Assembly: GCA_002163115.1 (NCBI GenBank)
Contig: MAAI01000002.1
Span: 1 to 55,392, forward strand
Length of the DNA: 55,392 bases
Reading direction: 5' to 3'
Source of the DNA: Methylophaga sp. 41_12_T18
GTDB taxonomy: Bacteria > Pseudomonadota > Gammaproteobacteria > Nitrosococcales > Methylophagaceae
Shown in pieces: positions 37,765 through 46,548 of this stretch. A program made the translations under genes and the position numbers. The notes under the pieces are model-generated. The model had not been told where the DNA came from, searched no databases, and was given only the letters and a program-made list of their open reading frames with translations. Numbering within the stretch: position 1 is the first letter of the stretch; every line of letters begins with the position of its first letter.

Positions 37765-38508
37765 ATGCCCAACTGGATCCAAGGAAAGATCACTGAAACC
37801 AAGCAATGGTGTACTGATTTACATTCGATAAAAATCACCACTGAAGCAATGCCCTTTAAAGCTGGTCAGTTTGCCATGGTTGGCCTCGATATTGATGATG
37901 AACTGATTCACCGGCCTTATTCCTTAGTTAATACACCTCAAGAATCAGCATTAGAAATTCACTTTAATCGTGTCGCCGAAGGTAGCTTAACGCCAAGTCT
38001 TGCTCAGTTGCAGGTGGGGGACTCGATTCATGTTGGTGACCGAATCAATGGTTTATTAACGCTCGACCAAGTACCTGATGTCCCCCATTTATGGCTAATG
38101 GCAACCGGTACGGGCATTGGACCTTTTATATCTATTTTAAACACGGCCGAACCATGGCAACGGTTTGAAAAAATCGTTCTCTGCTATTCGGTAAAAACAG
38201 TTGAAGGTTTGGCTTATCGCGCTGAGTTTGAAGCACTACAAAAACAGTATCCAGAACAGTTTTGTTTTGTGCCCTTTGTTACCCGTGAACAATCAACAGA
38301 TACTATTCAGTCTCGCATCACCCATTATCTAGAAAGTGGTGAACTAGAAGCTCATGTTGGTTTAACACTGTCAGCTGAATCAAGTCACCTGATGTTGTGT
38401 GGCAATGCCAAGATGTTAAATGATGTCAGCGAATATTTAGCAACACGTGGTTTTCAGCGTCATAGTCGCCGCGAGCCCGGCCAGATTGCTATCGAGAAAT
38501 ACTACTAA
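37765..38508 (+). CDS. fpr: Ferredoxin--NADP reductase
   Basis: 247 residues. FAD-binding RPYSLVN motif (HRPYSLVNTP, about 50-59), NADP-binding MATGTGIGPFISIL (about 112-125), LCYSVKTVEGLAY and the C-terminal SRREPGQIAIEKYY, like E. coli Fpr and Pseudomonas FprA-type reductases. It exchanges electrons between NADPH and ferredoxin or flavodoxin in the cytoplasm and often responds to oxidative stress. It has its own Shine-Dalgarno (AAGGA) 51 nt after the GFA gene and could be in the same transcript. Confidence 0.93.
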   Translation: MPNWIQGKITETKQWCTDLHSIKITTEAMPFKAGQFAMVGLDIDDELIHRPYSLVNTPQESALEIHFNRVAEGSLTPSLAQLQVGDSIHVGDRINGLLTLDQVPDVPHLWLMATGTGIGPFISILNTAEPWQRFEKIVLCYSVKTVEGLAYRAEFEALQKQYPEQFCFVPFVTREQSTDTIQSRITHYLESGELEAHVGLTLSAESSHLMLCGNAKMLNDVSEYLATRGFQRHSRREPGQIAIEKYY

Positions 38509-38592
38509 TCATGACTGATTCAAACCAGCAAAAAACATGGCTGCATTGTCCAGCCTTATCGAATTGGCAAGCAATTTATGTTTAGTTAGTCG

Positions 38593-39075
38593 TTAGTCAG
38601 CATCATGAAATACTAAAGCGGGTTCGGCATTTAAAAAAACATTCTTATCTAGCTGCTTAACACTAATTGCATTCACGACCACTTGCTCATAAAGCCAATA
38701 AATATAATCACCGTCATCAAATCTGTAACGCCATTCATATTGATACTGGATCCAGTTATCTTCTAAATTGCCAAGCATTTGCATAGCTTGTTGAGCTTGA
38801 GCGCTATCACGATATTCTAATTGCTTAGTATCTAGGCTAATTTGAAAGCGATCGAAAACTAATTTTCCAGATTCAGTTTGGCCAAACTGGAGCCGGTCAT
38901 TGAGCAAGTTATCGTAGTGTTGATCGACAAAACACTGACCTCTGTTCAGCTTTAACTCGCGAGGTTCAGTAATGGCATAACGGTCAGGTAAAGAAGCTCT
39001 AGCTTCGCTATGGGCAGGCGATTGCTGACTTTTATCCCATTGCTTAATAATGGTTTGTAGTACTAAGATGCTCAT
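38593..39075 (-). CDS. Protein of unknown function
   Basis: 160 residues with no signal peptide; the first 11 residues are hydrophobic (MSILVLQTIIK), which might be a weak anchor. The body is rich in aromatic and charged residues (NWIQYQYEWRYRFDDGDYIYW). I do not recognise the family. It is transcribed leftward, convergent with fpr, and the upstream neighbour on the same strand is a small secreted protein. The 84 nt between fpr and this stop hold only a 24-codon ORF without a ribosome site. Confidence 0.55.
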   Translation of the reverse strand: MSILVLQTIIKQWDKSQQSPAHSEARASLPDRYAITEPRELKLNRGQCFVDQHYDNLLNDRLQFGQTESGKLVFDRFQISLDTKQLEYRDSAQAQQAMQMLGNLEDNWIQYQYEWRYRFDDGDYIYWLYEQVVVNAISVKQLDKNVFLNAEPALVFHDAD

Positions 39076-39136
39076 AAGATTGACATTTAAAAATTGAAGC
39101 GGCTTATGGTAACACTATTGTTTTAATAGTCAGTCA

Positions 39137-39466
39137 TTAAGCCGATGGCTCAGTACCTTGATCACGCTGCAGGCAAGCAGCAAAAATATCATCGTGCACC
39201 GCTTGTGGTGGCGTTGTCAGCGAGCGTTGATAAACTCGTTTTGCGATCGCTAGTAGATCTGTTCTTCCTTGAGTATCACCATAAATTTTCATCACTTGCA
39301 GTTTAAACTTCGGCCATTCGTCACCTTCGGTTTGTCGTATGGTTTGAATTTCTCGCGCCGTACCAGCTTGATAAGCACAACTGGTCACCGTTAAGCGTTC
39401 AACTTCTTTACTGTGCAGTGGCGTAGTAAACATAATAAGTAAAACAATCCAGATTTTATACTGCAC
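39137..39466 (-). CDS. Small secreted protein of unknown function
   Basis: 109 residues with a signal peptide (MQYKIWIVLLIMFTTPLHSK, cleavage near LHS-KE). Two cysteines (VTSCAYQAGTAREIQ and FAACLQRDQG) could pair. The helical mature part with 'C...AG.A..I...R' spacing recalls small periplasmic proteins of marine gammaproteobacteria, but I do not assign a family. It is divergent from the DMT transporter gene. Confidence 0.58.
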   Translation of the reverse strand: MQYKIWIVLLIMFTTPLHSKEVERLTVTSCAYQAGTAREIQTIRQTEGDEWPKFKLQVMKIYGDTQGRTDLLAIAKRVYQRSLTTPPQAVHDDIFAACLQRDQGTEPSA

Positions 39467-39546
39467 CTTATTCCCCTCATTGGTTAAACTGTTGTGCTTA
39501 CTAAATACTACCTGAATTCAAGTAGATCATCTCTATAGGCAAACTG

Positions 39547-40440
39547 TTGAAAAGTTTAAAACATCATTTATTTGTATTATTAGCAACGGTGCTAGTTGCT
39601 GGATCTTTCCTTGCTTCTGAAAAGTTAGCAGGTGTCATCAACTCATTTTCACTCACCTTATTACGCTTTTCAGGTGCTGCATTATTACTGCTGCCATTTA
39701 TATTATTGAACAAGTCTAAGCGAAGTGCTGTTTTACGAACCTTGCCTAGAGCTGCGGTCATTAGCTTTTTTTACGCCGCTTATTTTATCGGCTTCTTTCA
39801 GTCGCTTACTCTGACTACATCGTTAAATACAGGTACGATTTTTACCTTATTGCCTTTCATCACAGCCCTATTATCGTTAGTGATATTTCGTGAAAAAATC
39901 ACCTCATCACAATTAGTTGCTTACCTGCTAGGTATTATTGGTACTTGCTGGGTAATTCTCGGCGGACAACAGGGGCTACTAAACTCATTTGCCTTTAATC
40001 AAGGCGACCTGATCTTTCTCGCTTCCGTGATTTTTATGTGTCTATTCTCTATTTCGATGAAACTACTCTATCGAAATGATGATATGACCGTCTTAGTCTT
40101 TTGCACCTTGATCTGTGGTTCATTATGGATGGCGCTAGCATTGGCTTATTCTGGTCAAGATCTTGATTGGAACTTGATACAGGGTGACGCTGTTTTTAAT
40201 ATGGCCTACTTAATCATTGCTGCCAGATTAGTAACGAGCTATCTATACCAGACGACGACCATTGCCTTAGGACCAAAACGGGTTAATGCTTATGTTTACC
40301 TTAATCCGGCTCTCGTTGCTGCGCTGTTATTTATGCTTGATAACATTCAGATACCTATTCAAGTATTGCCAGGCATAGCACTCTCTACCTTGGCCACGCT
40401 ATATCTACAATATGACATTAACAAACAAAAACTAAGCTAA
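39547..40440 (+). CDS. EamA/DMT-superfamily transporter
   Basis: 297 residues with ten predicted membrane helices in two EamA halves (about 1-140 and 150-290). The halves show the family patterns LTLLRFSGAALLLLPF, SLNTGTIFTLLPFITALLS and ARLVTSYLYQTTTIALGP. This family exports metabolites such as amino acids or nucleosides; the substrate is unknown. The start is TTG at 39547 (MKSLKHHLF) with TAGGC upstream. The gene is single and precedes the esterase gene by 70 nt. Confidence 0.85.
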   Translation: MKSLKHHLFVLLATVLVAGSFLASEKLAGVINSFSLTLLRFSGAALLLLPFILLNKSKRSAVLRTLPRAAVISFFYAAYFIGFFQSLTLTTSLNTGTIFTLLPFITALLSLVIFREKITSSQLVAYLLGIIGTCWVILGGQQGLLNSFAFNQGDLIFLASVIFMCLFSISMKLLYRNDDMTVLVFCTLICGSLWMALALAYSGQDLDWNLIQGDAVFNMAYLIIAARLVTSYLYQTTTIALGPKRVNAYVYLNPALVAALLFMLDNIQIPIQVLPGIALSTLATLYLQYDINKQKLS

Positions 40441-40510
40441 AACTGAGCGATTTGGCCACTGATTGCTATACAATTAAGCCTATTTTTCCACCCTATTTGA
40501 GCAGTATAAA

Positions 40511-41176
40511 ATGACCCAATTATTACCACATGTCGAAGTCGAAACACAGGCTAAGCCTGATGCCAGCATTATTTGGTTACACGGTTTAGGTGCTGATGGT
40601 CATGACTTTGAACCTATCGTTGAACAACTTAATCTGCCTGAAAATGCCGCGATTCGCTTTATATTCCCTCATGCACCAACGATGGCTGTAACCATTAATA
40701 ATGGAATGGTCATGCCCGCTTGGTATGATATTTTAGAGATGAATATCGATCGTAAGGTTGATGAAGAGCAACTTAATAAGTCTGCTAATGCCATTATTGA
40801 TTTCATTAATTCTGAAATGGCCCGTGGCATTGCCAGTGAGCGCATTATTATCGCGGGCTTCTCACAAGGTGGTGCGGTGGCATTTGAAACAGCCCTAGCC
40901 TTCCCTGAAAAATTGGCAGGCTTGTTAGCATTATCAACTTACTTTGCCACTAAAGACTCGATTAGCTACCACCCCGCTAATCAACAACTACCGATAGCTA
41001 TTCATCATGGTAGTCATGATCCTATCGTGCCATTTAGCTTAGGTCAGCAAAGCACTGAACTACTAACTGCTAAAGGTTATTCAGTAGAGTTCAAACAATA
41101 CCCGATGGAACATTCTGTTTGTGCTGAACAAATCGATGATATTCGTCAGTGGTTTATCACCACACTCAACTTATAA
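40511..41176 (+). CDS. Carboxylesterase / phospholipase family (alpha/beta hydrolase)
   Basis: 221 residues. IWLHGLGADGHDFEPIV (oxyanion region), IIIAGFSQGGAVAF (G-x-S-x-G nucleophile, about residue 119), HHGSHDPIVPF (Asp) and PMEHSVC (His) identify the acyl-protein thioesterase/EstB-like branch of small cytoplasmic esterases. The closest characterised relatives hydrolyse short acyl esters. The region after it (41199-41226) holds an 11-bp hairpin without a T-run, between it and the convergent pseudouridine synthase. Confidence 0.92.
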   Translation: MTQLLPHVEVETQAKPDASIIWLHGLGADGHDFEPIVEQLNLPENAAIRFIFPHAPTMAVTINNGMVMPAWYDILEMNIDRKVDEEQLNKSANAIIDFINSEMARGIASERIIIAGFSQGGAVAFETALAFPEKLAGLLALSTYFATKDSISYHPANQQLPIAIHHGSHDPIVPFSLGQQSTELLTAKGYSVEFKQYPMEHSVCAEQIDDIRQWFITTLNL

Positions 41177-41229
41177 AATCAGTGACTAACACTAAACTGC
41201 TGAGGTTTTACTAACAAAGCCTCAGCCGT

Positions 41230-42912
41230 TTAAAAATCAGCATCAAGCTGAAAGTGTAAGCGTTGTTTTGTCACTGGTTGGTCTAAGGTTAATGATTCAG
41301 CATGCAGGTGCAGTCTGTTTGCTTTACTACCGTATAGATCATCACCAACAATGGCGGTATTTAAACCATTAATATGGGCGGCATGAACACGTAGTTGATG
41401 AGTTCGGCCCGTTTTTGGATAAAAGTAGACTTTGCTTTGCTTATTGTCAGTTGATATCAGTTGCCAACGTGTTTCTGCAATGCGTCCATATTCATAACAA
41501 ACCAACTGTCTAGGCCGGTCATCAAGATCAACGCGTAAAGGTAAACGAATCATGCCTTGCTGCTCGTTTAGCTCGCCATCTAATAAAGCCACATAACGCT
41601 TTTCTACCGTGCGATTAATAAATTGTTTTTGTAGGTTTTGATGGGCCTGTTTAGTTAATGCAATCACCATTAAACCTGATGTCGACATGTCCAATCGGTG
41701 AACAATTAACGGCCCTTTCGCATCAGGGAAAGCTTGCTGCATCCGCACATAAATCGAATCATTAATGTTTTTACCTGGAACAGATAAAAACTCGGCTGGT
41801 TTATTGATGATGACCATTTGTTCATCTTGATAAACGATATCGATGGTTTTGCCAGCAGCGGGATTAGTTAATAGCGGATTGTCATCTAACTGAATGCCCT
41901 GCAACATATGCTCTAAAATAGGCTGGCACTTACCTAAACAAGCGCCGTAAATGTTTTTATGTTGCCTAATTTGTGACTTAGGCGAGATGCCCCACCAAAA
42001 CTCAGCCAAGGCCACAGGTGTTAAGCCATGTTGAAAAGCATAGTGTAATAGTTTGGGAGCGGCACACTCACCCGCTCCTGCCGGTGGCGTTAATTGCGCT
42101 GTATTCAGGAATAGTTCAGCTAGGTTTCTTTGTTCACCACTGCTATTGAGGAATTGATAACTCGCAAACAATTGTTGCTGTAAATCAACCGATAGTGATT
42201 TACGCTGCTGTTTGATATCATCAATTACATCAGTCAGTTGCTGTAACTTTAAAGTCGCTTGTTCTACTTGTTGTTGCCAATGAGCAGTTAGGTCTCGTAA
42301 CTCGTTCTTGAGTTGAATACTTTGCTGAGCTAGTTCATTTTTTAATAGTTCAAACTCAGCATCATTCAAATTATTTTGACCAGCAATGCGTTGTTGTTTG
42401 CGAACTTTTCGTTGCTCAATCATCGTCGCTCGATGCAAGGCTATTTTCTGATCACAAGTAGTTTGTTCTGCTGCTAATTGTTGCTGAAGAACGGCAATTT
42501 CTGGATTAGCTTCAAGTGGTTTTAATTGGCGCGTCAGCTGATTGAGCTGTTGTTGGCCGACGAGAAAGAAGCTGTCCTTTGCCAACATATCAAATACTGG
42601 TGGCACAAAGCCCGGTAAGTGATTGCTATCAGCTAACTTGCCAGAAAAAGCCGATAAATAACCCAGCTCGCCATCACTATTTTTGACCACCAATACACCA
42701 AACATCTTGCCATTGGCTGAGTCTGTATCGCCTTCTAAACCGAAGTTATGTTGCCAGTTTATTTGCGTTGCTAAATGCTGTTGTAGCTCTTGCATGGCAA
42801 GTTCGCATAACGGATGCGGCTGATAATAAAACGGGTAAGTAAATCGTTCCGGCAGTGAATACGATGTAATAGCGGCTTTAAAACGGGTAAATAGATTTTC
42901 TGGTGATGACAT
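41230..42912 (-). CDS. RluA-family pseudouridine synthase with long N-terminal extension
   Basis: 560 residues, about twice a plain RluA. The C-terminal about 200 residues are the catalytic domain: VIINKPAEFLSVPG, the catalytic aspartate in HRLDMSTSGLMV, RYVALLDGEL and TGRTHQLRVHAAHI. The N-terminal 330 residues include a globular part (FGVLVVKNSDGELGYLSAFSG) and a coiled coil (about 150-245, rich in Q, L, E and K). This architecture is found in several gammaproteobacteria and plants; its RNA target is not established from sequence. Confidence 0.9.
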   Translation of the reverse strand: MSSPENLFTRFKAAITSYSLPERFTYPFYYQPHPLCELAMQELQQHLATQINWQHNFGLEGDTDSANGKMFGVLVVKNSDGELGYLSAFSGKLADSNHLPGFVPPVFDMLAKDSFFLVGQQQLNQLTRQLKPLEANPEIAVLQQQLAAEQTTCDQKIALHRATMIEQRKVRKQQRIAGQNNLNDAEFELLKNELAQQSIQLKNELRDLTAHWQQQVEQATLKLQQLTDVIDDIKQQRKSLSVDLQQQLFASYQFLNSSGEQRNLAELFLNTAQLTPPAGAGECAAPKLLHYAFQHGLTPVALAEFWWGISPKSQIRQHKNIYGACLGKCQPILEHMLQGIQLDDNPLLTNPAAGKTIDIVYQDEQMVIINKPAEFLSVPGKNINDSIYVRMQQAFPDAKGPLIVHRLDMSTSGLMVIALTKQAHQNLQKQFINRTVEKRYVALLDGELNEQQGMIRLPLRVDLDDRPRQLVCYEYGRIAETRWQLISTDNKQSKVYFYPKTGRTHQLRVHAAHINGLNTAIVGDDLYGSKANRLHLHAESLTLDQPVTKQRLHFQLDADF

Positions 42913-42978
42913 AGGGTCGTTATTGTAATCAATTACGACAATTAAACCTACTTGCTAACATCAAAATACAACGGCGTT

Positions 42979-43248
42979 TTAGCTCTTCGTATTTGGTTTA
43001 GGCAGTGCTACCAACCAACCGACTACTGATAAAGCAGCAAACCACATAATAAATGCAGGATATTGAGCAGTAACAAGTAACGCTACGCCAGGTACAAAGC
43101 ACAATAGCCAGGCAAGGCCACTGTATCTTTTGCTATCCCACTTTGTTAACCGAAATACCCGACGCCGTTTTGGATCGGTATTACGTAGGTAAAGCAGACA
43201 AATAAGACTCGTCACTAATGCAAATAAGGTTAACCATTGACTGCTCAT
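42979..43248 (-). CDS. DUF3325-like small membrane protein
   Basis: 89 residues with three membrane segments (about 5-22, 44-60 and 64-82) and a basic loop (RNTDPKRRRVFRLTKWDSKR). The size, topology and its place after a PepSY-associated protein fit DUF3325 proteins found in siderophore-uptake clusters. Its ATG overlaps the PepSY gene stop (ATGA). Last gene of the three-gene Fur-linked operon. Confidence 0.62.
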   Translation of the reverse strand: MSSQWLTLFALVTSLICLLYLRNTDPKRRRVFRLTKWDSKRYSGLAWLLCFVPGVALLVTAQYPAFIMWFAALSVVGWLVALPKPNTKS

Positions 43249-44864
43249 CCTTCTGCCTCCACCATTTTGTCAGCTGTCGTTGGCGTGGTATTTTCTTTAG
43301 TGTAGTTCGACTTACGCATAACACCGGTACTAAGGAATAATAAAATCATGCCGGCAATAAGGAATGTAATATTCAACGCCACCACACTGCCATGATCATT
43401 AGCTAATAATTCAGACCAATTATGGCCGGAACTAACAGTATGAATCAGCGATAAACTAATCAGCTGTAAACCTGTTATTTGTTGGAAAGTACGTTCTCGT
43501 CGTTCACTAGATTTATATAAAAGTCCAATTGCAAAACTAAGCGCAATACCAATTAGAAAGCCATTTACTGTCCAGACTTCAACCGCTCGAGCTGCAACAG
43601 AATAGGACATTAAGAAGCCCATTGCCGCACCGACCATCGCGATAGGTGTGCCATAGCCAACGATAGAAATGAGTCTCGATAAGCTCTGCCACCTTGAATC
43701 TTTCTCTCGTCGTTGCATCCATAACTGTAAGCCGGTCAAGGTTACATAACAGGTCGCTAGACCTAATGACAACCAAATTATCCGTGACAGCAAACCAGCA
43801 AACCAACCAAAATGCAGCACACCCATTAAACCCACTAAGGTATCTCCGGTTGAAGGTACATTACCAAACCGTGGTTTATCGCCTTTATACTCGCCCGTTA
43901 CGCCATCAAACTTATGGGTGGTGAAGAACATATTGTCATCGGTAGGCTCATGGGTGGTAAGTACCACGGCATCAGCACGTCCCCAGTGTTGAATAAACAG
44001 AAAGGCTGGCACACTACCCGCTACCTCTGGCTGGCGTGCTTGTTCAATAATCTTTTCAAGGCCAATAAACTGCTTCGGGGTGGCATCTTCAACCGGGGGA
44101 ATACCGACAATAGTTTCTATCGCTTGTTCACGATCGCCAGCAAATGCCGTAATCGCAATAACTGGTAAACCTAATGTAGTTGCAAAGCTGAAAAAAGCAC
44201 CGGTAAAAGCCAACAAAATGGAAAAGACAATTCCCCATGTACCCGCGAGGTTATGTCGATCTCGGGTATTTAATAATCGTGTCGACAATCGAGGCGATAG
44301 AAAAATATCTTTAATCAAATGGCGATGAAGAATAAAACCCGACACCGCTGAAATAAATAATACTAAACCTAGGATGCCCGTCAGATACAGACCAAGCGAA
44401 CCAGGAGCATGTAGTCGCACATGAAGATCTATATAGAATCGTTCTAGAAAACTACTGCTAATCACTGGCAAATCTTCTTGCAAGCCTTCTACTCGACTAA
44501 GAATAGTTAACGAAGCGGGATCGAGTACAAAACGCACGCCTTTTTCAGCTGGCTCGCCTTTATCATCGGTTACATGAGTATGGAAAAAAGTAATGATATT
44601 ACCGGCTGAGTTTTGCCAAATCGCAACTTCATCAAGGTATTCCTTCGGTATATCTTGTGACAGCTCAACTAATTTCTCGTCAACCTTGCCAGCCAGGCCA
44701 TCACCTAAGCTATGACCACTAACCGACCAGTCACCAATTTCATGTGAAAACACGACTATCGCGCCAGAGAATACAACCACATATAGCGCTAAACCTAATG
44801 CAACACCTAACCAACCATGCACATCTAACAAGCGACGCGTGGTATTTTTGGCAACTTTAATCAT
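43245..44864 (-). CDS. PepSY-associated TM-helix protein (putative ferric-siderophore reductase type)
   Basis: 539 residues from the ATG at 44864, which overlaps the stop of the upstream gene as ATGA; a longer frame to 44936 is not supported. It starts LLDVHGWLGVALGLALYVVVFSGA (quoted: DVHGWLGVALGLALYVVVFS), the conserved first helix of PepSY_TM proteins. Further motifs are DLHVRLHAPGSLGLYLTG, RDRHNLAGTWGIVFSILLAFTG (in part) and LHFGWFAGLLSRIIWLSLGL with conserved histidines in helices. Relatives act in iron-siderophore uptake, some as inner-membrane reductases. A Fur-like box upstream fits this. Confidence 0.85.
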   Translation of the reverse strand: MIKVAKNTTRRLLDVHGWLGVALGLALYVVVFSGAIVVFSHEIGDWSVSGHSLGDGLAGKVDEKLVELSQDIPKEYLDEVAIWQNSAGNIITFFHTHVTDDKGEPAEKGVRFVLDPASLTILSRVEGLQEDLPVISSSFLERFYIDLHVRLHAPGSLGLYLTGILGLVLFISAVSGFILHRHLIKDIFLSPRLSTRLLNTRDRHNLAGTWGIVFSILLAFTGAFFSFATTLGLPVIAITAFAGDREQAIETIVGIPPVEDATPKQFIGLEKIIEQARQPEVAGSVPAFLFIQHWGRADAVVLTTHEPTDDNMFFTTHKFDGVTGEYKGDKPRFGNVPSTGDTLVGLMGVLHFGWFAGLLSRIIWLSLGLATCYVTLTGLQLWMQRREKDSRWQSLSRLISIVGYGTPIAMVGAAMGFLMSYSVAARAVEVWTVNGFLIGIALSFAIGLLYKSSERRERTFQQITGLQLISLSLIHTVSSGHNWSELLANDHGSVVALNITFLIAGMILLFLSTGVMRKSNYTKENTTPTTADKMVEAEG

Positions 44865-45172
44865 TTCAACCACCCCAAGATAGATGCAACTACTGGCAGT
44901 GCATTGATTGCAAATAACAGCATCATCACTAGCCAAGCTCGCTTAATATTATTTTCTAATATCACGTAGAAGAAAATGACGGTCCAAATCAATGGAAACA
45001 ACACTAAGGGCACAAGCAAATGATCGATACCTGCTAAACCTTGTGGTAACCACAGAGACATTGCTGCCATCACAAAGACTGCAACGATTAACGTTACAGG
45101 ACCGGCCAACCAAAAACGGCTAGACCAAAAATATCGAAAATGAGGAGCCATAGACTGCTTTAACTGGGTCAA
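44861..45172 (-). CDS. DUF3649-like small membrane protein
   Basis: 103 residues with three membrane segments (about 22-44, 50-70 and 76-98). AGIDHLLVPLVLFPLIWTVIFFY, followed by a KRAW motif (NIKRAWLVMM), fits the DUF3649/iron-uptake-associated small proteins that precede PepSY genes. The first gene of the operon; the Fur-like box lies 66-84 nt upstream of its start. Confidence 0.6.
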   Translation of the reverse strand: MTQLKQSMAPHFRYFWSSRFWLAGPVTLIVAVFVMAAMSLWLPQGLAGIDHLLVPLVLFPLIWTVIFFYVILENNIKRAWLVMMLLFAINALPVVASILGWLK

Positions 45173-45237
45173 AATTTACCTATCTATCAGTGTAAATTGT
45201 TTAAATACCACTAATTCTACAATAAAAACCACTAATT

Positions 45238-45256
45238 TTAAATGGTAATCATTCTC
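45238..45256 (-). promoter_or_regulatory. Fur-like box upstream of the DUF3649-PepSY-DUF3325 operon
   Basis: TTAAATGGTAATCATTCTC matches 14 of 19 positions of the Fur consensus GATAATGATAATCATTATC, with the core TAATCATT intact. Its position 66-84 nt before the first gene of an operon with iron-uptake families supports iron regulation. Confidence 0.6.
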
Positions 45257-45330
45257 ATAGCGATTAAAGTTAACTAAATGTATTTTTATAGCGTTTAAAT
45301 CGTCATCTATTGATAAGTATCAATGCATGG

Positions 45331-45379
45331 TTAAACACCTTCACCTGTTTATTAAACACCTTCACCTGTTTATTAAACA
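45331..45379 (+). repeat. 21-bp tandem repeat, 2.3 copies
   Basis: Two exact 21-bp units (45331-45351 and 45352-45372) plus the first 7 nt of a third. Each unit is itself a dyad: TAAACA, eight bases (CCTTCACC), TGTTTA. It lies 100-148 nt before the diguanylate cyclase start and may be an operator array or a recent slippage duplication. Confidence 0.85.
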
Positions 45380-45478
45380 GTCCTGTTCTCGTCACTCTCT
45401 TTGTACTAACATTCCGTTAACAGCTAGAAATAATAGTGCAGTTATAACTTGTGAGTTATCGACCAAGGAGGGAGTCAT

Positions 45479-46543
45479 ATGTTTTCATTATTTAAACAAG
45501 GCCCAAAAACTAACAGCCATGAAACTTATTACTGGAACTTAGGTATTTATACCCTAACGCTCGGTATCGTCGCTCACCTGGTGTTGATCGGACTATTTTA
45601 TTGGCTTGATATACCTATTATGGTGTTAGTCAATATCGTCGGTGTCTGCGTTTATCTGTTTTGTACTAAGATTTATCCACGTTCACTGGCCAATCGTGAC
45701 TATCGTATACTCGGCCTATTGGTTTATTTTTCAATCATCAGCCATTCCAGCTTGGCATGTTATTACTTAGGTATGAATAGTGGTTTTCAGTACCATATAT
45801 TTACCCTAATGGCTCTGCCCTTTTTCAGCTTTCAACTGCCAACTATTGTCAGAATTTTCGGTGCGCTATTATTAATTACCGTAAGTGTTTTTTTAGAGCT
45901 TTATATTAGACCTTCGCTTCCCCAAGTCATCGTAAATAGTGATCAGCTTGAAATTATCAAAACAATCAATTTATTGATATTTTTATTAACTAGCAGTGGC
46001 ATTTCATATTTTTACTCTTATGCCTTGAAACAACATCAGCAAACATTAACGGCATTGGCCAATATTGACCCATTAACAGGTTTATATAACCGACGGCATT
46101 TAATTCGTGTTGCTGAAAATGAAATTCATAATCAGCCCAGAACAAACAATCCGCTGTCACTTATCTTAATAGACATCGATAAATTCAAAACAGTGAATGA
46201 TACTTATGGCCATGATGCGGGTGACGTCGTTCTCAAAAACTTAGCAGATATCATCTCGGCTAATATCAGACCTTTGAATGTAGCCTCTCGCTGGGGTGGC
46301 GAAGAATTTGTTATATTGCTGCCAAATACGAATGCAAAAGACGCTAAAATTGTTGCCGAACGATTACGAAATAGTGTTGAAAAAAGTGTCGTTGTATATG
46401 AAAACACTGAAATCAATGTCACTATTACCCTCGGCTGTACAACATCAACAGACAATAATTCACTAAATGAATTGTTATTAGCAGCTGACACTGCGCTTTA
46501 TAAAGGTAAGGAACAAGGTAGGAATCAAACGGTTACAGCCTAA
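45479..46543 (+). CDS. Membrane-bound diguanylate cyclase
   Basis: 354 residues. Residues 20-182 form six membrane helices with short loops, a sensor of unknown type. Residues 190-354 are a GGDEF domain with DPLTGLYNRRHL, DIDKFKTVNDTYGHDAGD and the active site GGEEF at 273-277, so it should make c-di-GMP. The allosteric I-site position reads RPLN (264-267) in place of RxxD, so product inhibition may be weak or absent. AGGAGGG lies 6 nt before the ATG. arfB starts 5 nt after its stop. Confidence 0.93.
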   Translation: MFSLFKQGPKTNSHETYYWNLGIYTLTLGIVAHLVLIGLFYWLDIPIMVLVNIVGVCVYLFCTKIYPRSLANRDYRILGLLVYFSIISHSSLACYYLGMNSGFQYHIFTLMALPFFSFQLPTIVRIFGALLLITVSVFLELYIRPSLPQVIVNSDQLEIIKTINLLIFLLTSSGISYFYSYALKQHQQTLTALANIDPLTGLYNRRHLIRVAENEIHNQPRTNNPLSLILIDIDKFKTVNDTYGHDAGDVVLKNLADIISANIRPLNVASRWGGEEFVILLPNTNAKDAKIVAERLRNSVEKSVVVYENTEINVTITLGCTTSTDNNSLNELLLAADTALYKGKEQGRNQTVTA

Positions 46544-46548
46544 ATGTT

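Larger units (their letters stand above)
45173..45478. other. 306-nt divergent intergenic region (PepSY operon / diguanylate cyclase)
   Basis: No gene is supported here. It contains a Fur-like box (45238-45256), a 21-bp unit repeated in tandem (45331-45379) and the strong AGGAGGG Shine-Dalgarno of the diguanylate cyclase gene. A 71-codon frame through it is produced by the tandem repeat and overlaps the cyclase start, so it is not called. Confidence 0.6.

Noticed and set aside
38511-38585. 24-codon ORF (MTDSNQQKTWLHCPALSNWQ...) right after fpr
   Set aside because: It has no Shine-Dalgarno, no recognisable relatives and is very short; it could be a remnant but is not supported as a gene.
45331-45379. 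CRISPR-like array
   Set aside because: The repeat units are directly adjacent with no spacers and no cas genes are present; this is a simple tandem repeat.
45327-45542. 71-codon frame beginning MVKHLHLFIKHLHLFIK
   Set aside because: The repeated peptide is created by the 21-bp tandem repeat, and the frame overlaps the well-supported start of the diguanylate cyclase.
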